NCBI RefSeq assembly: GCF_030316135.1
Contig: NZ_CP128185.1
Coordinates: forward strand, 2,232,001-2,296,000
Length of the DNA stretch: 64,000 nt
Reading direction: 5' to 3'
Source: Aliiglaciecola sp. LCG003
GTDB taxonomy: Bacteria; Pseudomonadota; Gammaproteobacteria; Enterobacterales; Alteromonadaceae
Shown: positions 57,190 to 64,000 of the stretch, piece by piece
Layout of the letters: each line of letters begins with the position of its first letter
How positions within the stretch are numbered: position 1 is the stretch's first letter
Position numbers and translations under genes: made by a program
Notes under the pieces: model-generated
What the model saw: the letters and a program-made list of their open reading frames with translations, nothing else
What the model was told of the DNA's origin: nothing
Databases searched by the model: none

Positions 57190-59235
57190 TTATTTATTAG
57201 CGTTAGTCGATGCGTACATACCGCTTGATACAAGATCATAAGTAATATTTGCAGCTTCGTCTAAGAAAGGATCTACCGCTTCGAAGTCTTCGGGTAAATC
57301 GTCCAGTTTCTCAACTTTGGCCATCCCAGCTCTTTCAAGACGCTGATTAGCACGCAGCAGTCTCTTACTATCTTGCTCGGCATTTTCTTTGATTCGCACA
57401 GATTCAACCAAAGAAATAGTTTTCTTATCCTTCTCAGTTTGATATCTCTTGATGTCTTCAAAGATATAAGCAAATTCTGGATTTTGCTGGATACGACGCT
57501 GATATTTCTGCTTCATTCCATCTAATGCCACCGAAGTATCGCCTACCGTCGAATACTTAACTCTAGGAATACTATCCCATGGCAAGGCATTTTCTTCCTG
57601 ACTTTCCCCCCAATCTTCTGGATTGACTGCCGATGGGAACTTGATGTCTGGTACAACCCCCATATGCTGAGTGCTTCCACCATTGATGCGGTAAAATTTA
57701 GCAATAGTGTATTGGACGCTACCAAGTGGATTGCTGTACAAGTCATAAATCCGCCCTAATGGACGATGTTGCTGCACAGTACCTTTACCAAAAGTTTGCT
57801 CACCGATCACCACAGCTCGACCATAATCCTGCATAGCAGCAGCAAATATTTCCGATGCCGACGCACTGTACCGATCGACCAATACTGTCATCGGCCCCTC
57901 ATAGAAGGTGACGCCATCGGTGTCTTCTTCTATACGTGTACGACCAGCTTGATCTCGTATTTGAACCACTGGACCACTGTCAAAAAAGAGCCCTGACAAT
58001 AACGTAGCTTCAGTCAACGAACCACCACCATTGCCTCTCAAATCGACGATTAACCCCGTAACCTCATCTTTTTTAAGTTTAGTGATTTCATTCTTAACAT
58101 CGCTGTGCAGATTATTATAAAACGAAGGAATGGTAATCACCCCAAGTTTTTCGCCGGCATGGGGTCCAGTTTTAGGTGTATAAACTTCCGATTTGGCAGC
58201 CCTATCTTCCAACTTGATTTTTTCACGTGTTAGGCTTACCACAACTGGAACAGCAGACTCAGAGGACCCTTTAACAACTTGTAATTTTACAATGCTGCCT
58301 TTAGGTCCCTTTATCAACTCGACCACTTCATCCAAGCGCCATCCGACTATATCTACGAATTCTTCATCGTCTTGGGCAACACCAATAATTTTATCTTCAG
58401 GTTTAATTTTCTTTGATAATTCTGCTGGACCACCAGGCACTACACTGCGAATAACAGTAAAGTCATCTTCACTTTGCAATACCGCTCCTATCCCTTCAAA
58501 GGACAAGTTCATTTCCATTTGGAATCGTTCTGCATTTCGCGGCGAAAGATAACTTGTGTGGGCTTCTACGCTACGGGCAAAGGAGTTCATTACGGTTTGA
58601 AATACGTCTTCACTCTTAGTTTGTGTCAGCCGTTTAATGGCTCGCTCATAACGCTTAGTAAGCAATTCCTTAATTTTATCCGCTTCTTTTCCTGCAAGCT
58701 TTAAACCGAGCGCGTCATACTTGACACGTTGACGCCATAATTCATCAAGTTCAGCTTCTGTGGTTGCCCAAGGAGCATCCTCACGGTCAAATTCAAGTGA
58801 GTCGCCTTTCTTTTCAAAATCGAAAGGTTGGTCTAATAAAGAAATAGCATAATTGTATCTATCCACTCGCTTGTGCAAACTTAATTCATAAATTGTGTAC
58901 GCATCGGTTAAATTGCCTCGACCTATGGCTTCATCAAAATTTAACCGATACTTTTCGAGTGCATCAATATCTGATTTTAATAAAACATTTCGGTTATAGT
59001 CTAATGAACGAATATAACGGTCAAACATCTTCGCCGATAACTCATCATTCAATTCAACAGGCTTATAATGTCCACGTAAGAAATGCGAACTTATCCGTTT
59101 AGCCGAAGCGGAATGTTGAGATTCTTGCTCTAATTTAGTCCAATCTTCAGCAACTTTGTTTGAATTGACAGCAATCGAACCTGCACTCAAACAAAATAAT
59201 GCGCTGTATACTGATACGCGAACAAATTTATTCAT
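57190..59235 (-). CDS. prc: Carboxy-terminal (tail-specific) protease Prc
   Basis: 681 aa periplasmic S41 protease. The signal peptide covers residues 1-23. A helical N-domain follows (SHFLRGHYKPVELNDELSAKMF), then a PDZ domain (about 235-325, GIGAVLQSEDDFTVIRSVVPGGPA). The catalytic Ser lies in DRYSASASEIFAAAMQDY and the Lys in GEQTFGKGTVQQ, around 450-480. The C-terminal DUF3340 helix region is present. It trims proteins bearing nonpolar C-termini and lytic enzymes. It lies four bases after proQ, as in E. coli. Confidence 0.96.
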   Translation of the reverse strand: MNKFVRVSVYSALFCLSAGSIAVNSNKVAEDWTKLEQESQHSASAKRISSHFLRGHYKPVELNDELSAKMFDRYIRSLDYNRNVLLKSDIDALEKYRLNFDEAIGRGNLTDAYTIYELSLHKRVDRYNYAISLLDQPFDFEKKGDSLEFDREDAPWATTEAELDELWRQRVKYDALGLKLAGKEADKIKELLTKRYERAIKRLTQTKSEDVFQTVMNSFARSVEAHTSYLSPRNAERFQMEMNLSFEGIGAVLQSEDDFTVIRSVVPGGPAELSKKIKPEDKIIGVAQDDEEFVDIVGWRLDEVVELIKGPKGSIVKLQVVKGSSESAVPVVVSLTREKIKLEDRAAKSEVYTPKTGPHAGEKLGVITIPSFYNNLHSDVKNEITKLKKDEVTGLIVDLRGNGGGSLTEATLLSGLFFDSGPVVQIRDQAGRTRIEEDTDGVTFYEGPMTVLVDRYSASASEIFAAAMQDYGRAVVIGEQTFGKGTVQQHRPLGRIYDLYSNPLGSVQYTIAKFYRINGGSTQHMGVVPDIKFPSAVNPEDWGESQEENALPWDSIPRVKYSTVGDTSVALDGMKQKYQRRIQQNPEFAYIFEDIKRYQTEKDKKTISLVESVRIKENAEQDSKRLLRANQRLERAGMAKVEKLDDLPEDFEAVDPFLDEAANITYDLVSSGMYASTNANK

Positions 59236-59239
59236 TTAT

Positions 59240-59887
59240 CTACCTCTTTGGACGAGCCAAACGTAAATTGTCGGTTTGCACTTTGACAACCATACCTGTT
59301 TGCAATTGAACGTGAACGCCGTCTTTAGAAACATCGGTGATTGTCGCTGGCATAAGGGTTTTACCTATCTTCACCGTGACTTCAGTACCCTCAACCAGAT
59401 TAGAATCGGTTAATTTTTCAGGCGGGGCTTGTTTGTTGGGCTTAGGCTTAACAACTTTAGTTCCCTTAACTTTTACTTTATTTGCATTTTCGCCGGTATC
59501 TTTGACGTTTTTCTTAGTTGCAACGTGCTTAGCTTGCTGCTCTTTGCGTTTTTCAGCAACCTTTGCTTTGCTTTCTGCTAATTGTTGCTGAGCATGATCA
59601 GCATGCTCTTTTTCAATTGCAGCATCTTGATTACCATCTAAATCAATCCGGAACGCGCCTTCCTTCACACCATGAAGGTAACGCCAGCTATTGGTATAGT
59701 GGCGTAATGAGGAACGTAAAAGCGTTTTACTGACCCGTTCATCATCCTTGAGCCGTTCTGATAATTCTTGAAAAATACCAATTTTTAGGGGCTTAGCGTC
59801 TCCTTCAAGAGAGAAACATTTTGGAAATGTTTCTACCAAGAAAGCAATGACTTCTTTACTGTTTGACAATTTTTGTTGGTTATCCAT
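59240..59887 (-). CDS. proQ: RNA chaperone ProQ
   Basis: 215 aa. The N-terminal FinO-like RNA-binding domain covers residues about 8-115: SKEVIAFLVETFPKCFSLEGDAKPLKIGIFQEL, then LLRSSLRHYTNSWRYLHGV. A Lys/Ala-rich linker (AESKAKVAEKRKEQQAKHV) and a C-terminal Tudor-like domain (EVTVKIGKTLMPATITDVSKDGVHVQL) follow. It binds structured sRNAs and 3' ends. Operon order msrC, 104-aa gene, proQ, prc; the start overlaps the previous stop. Confidence 0.95.
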   Translation of the reverse strand: MDNQQKLSNSKEVIAFLVETFPKCFSLEGDAKPLKIGIFQELSERLKDDERVSKTLLRSSLRHYTNSWRYLHGVKEGAFRIDLDGNQDAAIEKEHADHAQQQLAESKAKVAEKRKEQQAKHVATKKNVKDTGENANKVKVKGTKVVKPKPNKQAPPEKLTDSNLVEGTEVTVKIGKTLMPATITDVSKDGVHVQLQTGMVVKVQTDNLRLARPKR

Positions 59888-60201
59888 TAATCTACTAATT
59901 CATTATGTTGTTCATGATCATCGTGCGCAATTTCATCTTCCCAAGATACTAACAAGTGAGCAACCCAGTCGTGTAAATCCGCATCGTCTATTTCCAGCAG
60001 ATAGGCATCTTCGCACCAATTCTCCCAGACATGCTGAAAAATATTTTCCAGTCTTTGTGTATTAATTTCTTCATCAGCCAAATCATATACCAAATGTAAT
60101 ATGGTATTTAATCTATCCGCTGCTTCTTCTGCGTGGTCTTCCCAATATTCCATGTCCTGTGACGTCGCCAAGACTACATGTACATCGATTAAATGTTTCA
60201 A
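59887..60201 (-). CDS. Acidic hypothetical protein, 104 aa
   Basis: Highly acidic, His- and Trp-rich and probably helical (WEDHAEEAADRLNTILHLVYDLADEE; ENIFQHVWENWCEDAYLLEI; HDDHEQHNELVD at the end). No signal peptide, no family recognised. Its ATG overlaps the msrC stop by four bases and its stop overlaps the proQ start by one base. It is therefore certainly translated as part of the msrC-proQ-prc operon. The acidic character beside an RNA chaperone gene is notable, but no function can be read. Confidence 0.78.
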   Translation of the reverse strand: MKHLIDVHVVLATSQDMEYWEDHAEEAADRLNTILHLVYDLADEEINTQRLENIFQHVWENWCEDAYLLEIDDADLHDWVAHLLVSWEDEIAHDDHEQHNELVD

Positions 60202-60668
60202 TTTAGTGTCTTCTGTAGCAAGTCAACCAGGGCTTGTAGGCCCAAACCATCAACTGAATCAAACCGACCCACAGATGGGCTATCGACGTCCAATACGCCC
60301 ACTAACCTGCGACCTGATAAAATAGGGATCACAATTTCTGAGTTGGATGCTGCATCGCAAGCAATATGACCATCAAATTGGTGCACATCGGCAATAATTT
60401 GCGTGGTGCGATTGAGTGCTGCAGTACCGCACACCCCTTTACCCATTGGAATACGGATACAGGCTGGTTTACCTTGAAATGGACCCAACACTAATTCGTC
60501 GTTTTCTAACAGATAGAACCCGGCCCAATTAATGTCTTCTAAACTCATGTAAATCAATGCACTTACATTAGCCAAGTTAGCGATAAGATTTTTTTCAGTC
60601 CCTATCAAGGCCTCAGTTTGTTTGGCCAAACTTTGGTAAAACTCTGTCTTGCTTGATTCAATTGTCAT
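60198..60668 (-). CDS. msrC: Free methionine-R-sulfoxide reductase (GAF domain, MsrC/YebR)
   Basis: 156 aa single GAF domain. The catalytic cysteines sit in GKPACIRIPMGKGVCGTAA and GHIACDAASNSEIVIPI, with the family Asp/Glu ligands (VLDVDSPSVGRFD). It reduces free Met-R-sulfoxide using thioredoxin. E. coli yebR also lies beside proQ and prc. It is the first gene of the operon; the 125 bases upstream should contain the promoter. Confidence 0.94.
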   Translation of the reverse strand: MTIESSKTEFYQSLAKQTEALIGTEKNLIANLANVSALIYMSLEDINWAGFYLLENDELVLGPFQGKPACIRIPMGKGVCGTAALNRTTQIIADVHQFDGHIACDAASNSEIVIPILSGRRLVGVLDVDSPSVGRFDSVDGLGLQALVDLLQKTLN

Positions 60669-60793
60669 ATCAATTTGTATAATCTATATAAAATGTTTTC
60701 ATTAGTATTAAGGTCGAAAGATACCGATATTCGCCCGTGTTGGAAAGGCTTAACGTTATTTTACCTCAATTGAGTGCATAACTCACCATTCCA

Positions 60794-61483
60794 CTAGTGC
60801 TGAATATTGAATGATACAGCGACACTTGCACTAATTTCATTCAAACCGGGTAAATATTGAGCCGCATCTGAAAACATTGCCATAGAACGCGCTGAAGGCT
60901 GCGGTGAAGGTCGGTAATTAGATAACTCTTCTACATTGACGATTCCTGCTAAGGACAAGTCGCTGATCCCAGCAATTTTACTTGCACGCCGCTTGGCGTC
61001 TACTAATGCTTGTTCTAAGGCCAATAGATAGGCGCTCTGCTGATCATCAACTTCATAACGAAAACTATCAATACCCGTGACATCTAATTTAAACAACTTA
61101 TCTAAGATATTTGGGTAGCGAGAAAAATCACGTAACGTAACATTGATATTTCGACTATAAACAAAGCCTTTTTGGATATTTGATTGGCGCTCACGCTCAA
61201 ACCAAGGGTGCAAACTTACAGACATCGCCTGGATATCTTTATTCGGCACTTTATTGTCGGCCAGAATCTTTAGAATCTGCTTGGTTTTCGCATTTACCAG
61301 ATCACTTAAACCTGCACTATCTACACCTTTTTCTTCTACTGCTATTGTAAATTTCAAGGTATCGGGAGCTTGAAATACACTTCCTTGACCATTTACGGTA
61401 ATAATATCACTGCGTGATTCATGGGCAAATGAATTGCAGTTACCTAGTATGAGTAACAGCCCTAATAAGCGAAACAGCATCAT
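60794..61483 (-). CDS. SIMPL-domain (DUF541) periplasmic protein
   Basis: 229 aa with a signal peptide (residues 1-21, FRLLGLLLILGNCNSFA). The SIMPL fold is marked by ITVNGQGSVFQAPDTLKFTIAVEEKG, then VSLHPWFERERQSNIQKGFVYSRNINVTLRD and a C-terminal SVAVSFNIQ strand. Related proteins (E. coli YggE) lessen oxidative damage. The ATG overlaps the stop of the preceding lipoprotein gene by four bases, so the two are co-translated. Confidence 0.9.
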   Translation of the reverse strand: MMLFRLLGLLLILGNCNSFAHESRSDIITVNGQGSVFQAPDTLKFTIAVEEKGVDSAGLSDLVNAKTKQILKILADNKVPNKDIQAMSVSLHPWFERERQSNIQKGFVYSRNINVTLRDFSRYPNILDKLFKLDVTGIDSFRYEVDDQQSAYLLALEQALVDAKRRASKIAGISDLSLAGIVNVEELSNYRPSPQPSARSMAMFSDAAQYLPGLNEISASVAVSFNIQH

Positions 61484-61746
61484 TTTAATCCTTTATGTTT
61501 AAACACCGCAGCTCGGTCAGCAATAAAATTAATTTTAATATAGGTACCGTCTTGATCACCCCAGACACAACTAAAAGTACCCACAACTTGTTCGCACTGT
61601 TCGGGCTTGCCTAATACCATTTCAACGTCAGACCGAATCATTCCCATTTCAATTTTGTCGTAATTTGATTTGGTTAACTTTGAACACGCTTGCACTGTCA
61701 TGAGTAAGCCCACAATTGCAATGCATTTCAACGTGATTTTCAACAT
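61480..61746 (-). CDS. Small BamE-like/DUF3862 lipoprotein
   Basis: 88 aa. The signal peptide ends in a lipobox (MTVQAC), so Cys 21 is the lipidated residue. KLTKSNYDKIEMGMIRSDVEMVLGKPEQCE follows, the SmpA/OmlA-type motif (NYdkIk-GMs-eV-lLG-P). The mature domain is very short. It is coupled to the SIMPL gene by an ATGA overlap. Outer or inner membrane location cannot be decided. Confidence 0.82.
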   Translation of the reverse strand: MLKITLKCIAIVGLLMTVQACSKLTKSNYDKIEMGMIRSDVEMVLGKPEQCEQVVGTFSCVWGDQDGTYIKINFIADRAAVFKHKGLK

Positions 61747-61803
61747 TATTTTTTCCTTCTATCTGTATCCAAGGCTAATAATATACTCACAGAGAGCAAC
61801 AAT

Positions 61804-63033
61804 CTAACCAAAAAACCAATATGTAACAGCAATCGCGCAAGTTATGCCTGCAAAATCAGCAGCTAAGCAGCATGCTACCGCATAACGGCTATATTTAATG
61901 CCAACTGCGCCCAAATATACTGCCAGAATGTAAAAAGTCGTTTCGGTAGAGCCCTGTAGCACTGAGGCTAATCGACCGGCAAATGAATCCGCGCCGTGAT
62001 GCTGCATGGTCTCAATCATTAGCGCTCTGGCACCAGAACCACTCAAAGGTTTCATCAAGGCATTCGGGATGCCATCGACGAAACGGCTATCAAAGCCCAA
62101 ATAATTAACACTTGAAGCAATCGCTGTCATGATGATATCCATCAATCCACTGGCCCTTAACATGCCAATGGCAAATAACATGGCAATCAGATAGGGAATT
62201 AATGAAATGGCTAGATCGAAGCCTTTTTTGGCTCCTTCAACAAATAATTCGTAACAATTAAGTTTCTTATATGCTCCTAAAGCTAGCACCAAAGCGATAA
62301 AACTCAGCAGTAGGCTATTGGCAATTAGAGATGATTGTAGCGACATCTGCTGTGCTGTTAAGTGGGAAAAATACAGGAGCACTGCAGCGAGTAAGCTGAT
62401 AATTGCGGCTAAATAGATAAATGTAATGCGATTAAATAAATTTACCTTCTGAACCCAACAGGTGACGACTAAACCCACCATGGTTGAAGCGCTAGTGGCG
62501 AGTAAAATTGGAATAAATACGTCGGTGGGTGTCACTGCGCCCTGCTCTGCTCGATATAAAAACACGGCTATAGGAAATAAGGTGACCGATGAGGTATTGA
62601 GTACTAAAAATAATATTTGAGCATCAGATAAACGGCCTTTATCTGCTGAAAGACTCTGCATGTCTTGCATCGCTTTAATGCCGAAAGGTGTCGCCGCGTT
62701 ATCTAAGCCTAATACATTGGCAGACATATTCATGGTGATGCTGCCAATTGCAGGATGCCCGCGGGGAATTTCCGGCATAAGCCTACATAACAAGGGTTCC
62801 AGAACTAACGACAATTTACCAATTAGACCGGAACGTTCTGCAACTTGAAAAATCCCCATCCAAAACGCCAGCAGGCCGATTAATCCTATGGCGATTTCCA
62901 CACTGAGTTTAGACATTGCATAGATAGCCTGCATAACTTCTGCAAAACTGCCTAAATGGTGATTGAAGAAAACTTGCCAAAGAGTGGCTAGAAAGGCCGA
63001 AAGAATGAATATCAGCCAAATTCGTTGCAGCAT
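61804..63033 (-). CDS. SpmA-SpmB fusion membrane protein (nucleoside-recognition/gate domain)
   Basis: 409 aa with about ten membrane segments. The N-terminal half matches SpmA (FWMGIFQVAERSGLI, EIPRGHPAIGSITMNMSANVLGLDNAATPFGI). The C-terminal half matches SpmB (YELFVEGAKKGFDLAISLIPYLIAML, KPLSGSGARALMIE, LQGSTETTFYILAVYLGAVG). Fusion into one protein is usual in Gram-negatives. Both contain the gate domain shared with nucleoside transporters; the transported compound is unknown. Confidence 0.9.
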   Translation of the reverse strand: MLQRIWLIFILSAFLATLWQVFFNHHLGSFAEVMQAIYAMSKLSVEIAIGLIGLLAFWMGIFQVAERSGLIGKLSLVLEPLLCRLMPEIPRGHPAIGSITMNMSANVLGLDNAATPFGIKAMQDMQSLSADKGRLSDAQILFLVLNTSSVTLFPIAVFLYRAEQGAVTPTDVFIPILLATSASTMVGLVVTCWVQKVNLFNRITFIYLAAIISLLAAVLLYFSHLTAQQMSLQSSLIANSLLLSFIALVLALGAYKKLNCYELFVEGAKKGFDLAISLIPYLIAMLFAIGMLRASGLMDIIMTAIASSVNYLGFDSRFVDGIPNALMKPLSGSGARALMIETMQHHGADSFAGRLASVLQGSTETTFYILAVYLGAVGIKYSRYAVACCLAADFAGITCAIAVTYWFFG

Positions 63034-63125
63034 AGGTAAAAGCCTGTTCAGTTTATCTGCTTATCATACAGATAAACCTGATCCAATCGAAAGAAAGTTG
63101 TTAAATTGCACTCAAACCTTGACCT

Positions 63126-64000
63126 CTAGCCTAAGACTTTGGCCAAACTGTCTACGCAATAATTAACATTTTTACTATTGCTACCATATCCCATCAAGCC
63201 TATACGCCACACTTTGCCAGCCAGAATGCCCAAACCAGCCCCTATTTCCAAATTGAATTCGTTTAGCAAACGGCTACGCACCAAATTATCATCGACTCCC
63301 TCTGAAATGCGGACCATATTCAATTGTGGTAATCGAAACGGTTCTTCAACCACAAATTCAAGGCCTAATTTTTCCAACCCCTGTTTCAATAATAAATGAT
63401 TTTGAAAATGTCGTTGCCAAGCGTTTTCTAATCCTTCTTGGCGGAGAATTATCAAAGACTCGTGGAGTGCGTAAATACTGTTGACCGGAGCGGTATGATG
63501 ATAAGCACGTTTGTTGCCTTTGCCCCAATATCCCATCACCAGATCCATATCCAAAAACCAGCTTTGCACCGGTGTTTTGCGAGATTTTATTGCTTTAATT
63601 GCATCCTCACTAAAAGAAACTGGAGAAAGGCCCGGTACACATGAAAGACACTTTTGCGTTCCTGAATATATCGCATCAATTTGCCATTCATCGACTAAAA
63701 GCTCACTACCCCCTAAGGAGGTTACTGCGTCGACTAAGGTCAAACAGCCATTTTGTTTAGCAAGTTTACACAATGCTTGGGCATCATTTCTGACTCCTGT
63801 AGATGTCTCTGCGTGGACAAAAGCGACAATTTTAATATCAGTATGCTTAGCCAACATAGATTCAACTTTTTGGATATCAGTGGGTTTACCCCACTCATCT
63901 TCCACCATCAAGGCTATGCCACCGCAGCGCTGCACATTTTCTTTCATGCGCCCACCAAACACCCCGTTTTGGCAGACTAATACCTTGTCGCCTGGTTCAA
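63126..64000 (-). CDS. Class V aminotransferase, alanine-glyoxylate/serine-pyruvate type (5' end outside window)
   Basis: The frame is open to the window edge, so the N-terminus is missing. The visible 291 residues begin EPGDKVLVCQNGVFGGRM. PLP-site motifs are VHAETSTGV, LVDAVTSLGG with the cofactor Asp, and SGTQKCLSCVPGLSPVSF with the Schiff-base Lys. The end matches AGXT-type enzymes (GAGLGILAGKVWRIGLMGYG). It transfers an amino group to glyoxylate or pyruvate, probably from alanine or serine. It lies 93 bases upstream of the SpmAB gene on the same strand. Confidence 0.9.
   Translation of the reverse strand, partial: EPGDKVLVCQNGVFGGRMKENVQRCGGIALMVEDEWGKPTDIQKVESMLAKHTDIKIVAFVHAETSTGVRNDAQALCKLAKQNGCLTLVDAVTSLGGSELLVDEWQIDAIYSGTQKCLSCVPGLSPVSFSEDAIKAIKSRKTPVQSWFLDMDLVMGYWGKGNKRAYHHTAPVNSIYALHESLIILRQEGLENAWQRHFQNHLLLKQGLEKLGLEFVVEEPFRLPQLNMVRISEGVDDNLVRSRLLNEFNLEIGAGLGILAGKVWRIGLMGYGSNSKNVNYCVDSLAKVLG

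Noticed and set aside
1-64000. CRISPR arrays, rRNA and tRNA genes
   Set aside because: Reading both strands I saw no regularly spaced repeats, no rRNA-like blocks and no cloverleaf with a TTCRANY arm; a computed scan was not possible.

Overview
The window looks like a chromosomal segment of a marine gammaproteobacterium of the Alteromonadales (Alteromonadaceae, Glaciecola/Paraglaciecola-like). The evidence is gene content and order: fabA, rmf, uup, rlmL, zapC and pyrD lie in the order known from enterics and relatives. A 180-kDa-type NAD-glutamate dehydrogenase, a DUF3466 protein with a GlyGly-CTERM-like tail, a DUF2835 protein and an msrC-proQ-prc operon add to this. The genus is an inference from protein flavour, not a computed placement.

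Layout. (1) 1-6239: the end of the ABC-F gene ybiT, then a rightward stress cluster: YhhN-type membrane protein, tandem universal stress protein (Usp), PsiE-like protein, dicarboxylate/amino-acid symporter, an unlisted 51-codon ORF, and a UspE-like protein. (2) 6331-15297: an accessory region. It holds a periplasmic binding protein, a MACPF-like pore-forming gene interrupted by one in-frame stop, a head-to-head aerolysin-like gene, an HNH nuclease, a class 3 lipase and two unknown ORFs. Intergenic stretches here are long and rich in inverted repeats. (3) 15298-19976: a candidate mobile element bounded by 26-bp imperfect inverted repeats and 4-bp ACAC flanks. It contains the 3' part of an integron-type integrase gene, a complete IS21-family element and a membrane-protein gene cut by the IS. 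Next to it are about 0.16 kb of unassigned sequence and a decayed gene, ending at 20658. (4) 20835-30035: SDR and D-aminoacylase genes divergent from an AraC regulator, MscS and CorA channels, two divergent REC-GGDEF cyclases and a second binding protein.

(5) 30123-43923: core genes. fabA sits behind a FabR-like palindrome. Leftward genes follow: rmf, DUF3466, uup, a glutaredoxin-like gene, rlmL, zapC, pyrD and NAD-GDH. (6) 44175-51033: a leftward DUF1302-DUF1329-YCF48-like-RND cluster that looks like an envelope transport module. (7) 51216-64000: DUF2835, pepN, two Na+-coupled transporters, then prc, proQ, a 104-aa unknown and msrC, a SIMPL protein, a small lipoprotein, an SpmA-SpmB fusion, and the end of a class V aminotransferase.

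The most unusual part is 7.2-20.7 kb. Two predicted pore-forming proteins of different architectures face each other, and a nuclease and a lipase follow; none has a recognisable signal peptide. Next to them is a broken integrase-bearing element. All functional calls come from reading motifs by eye. No database search was run.
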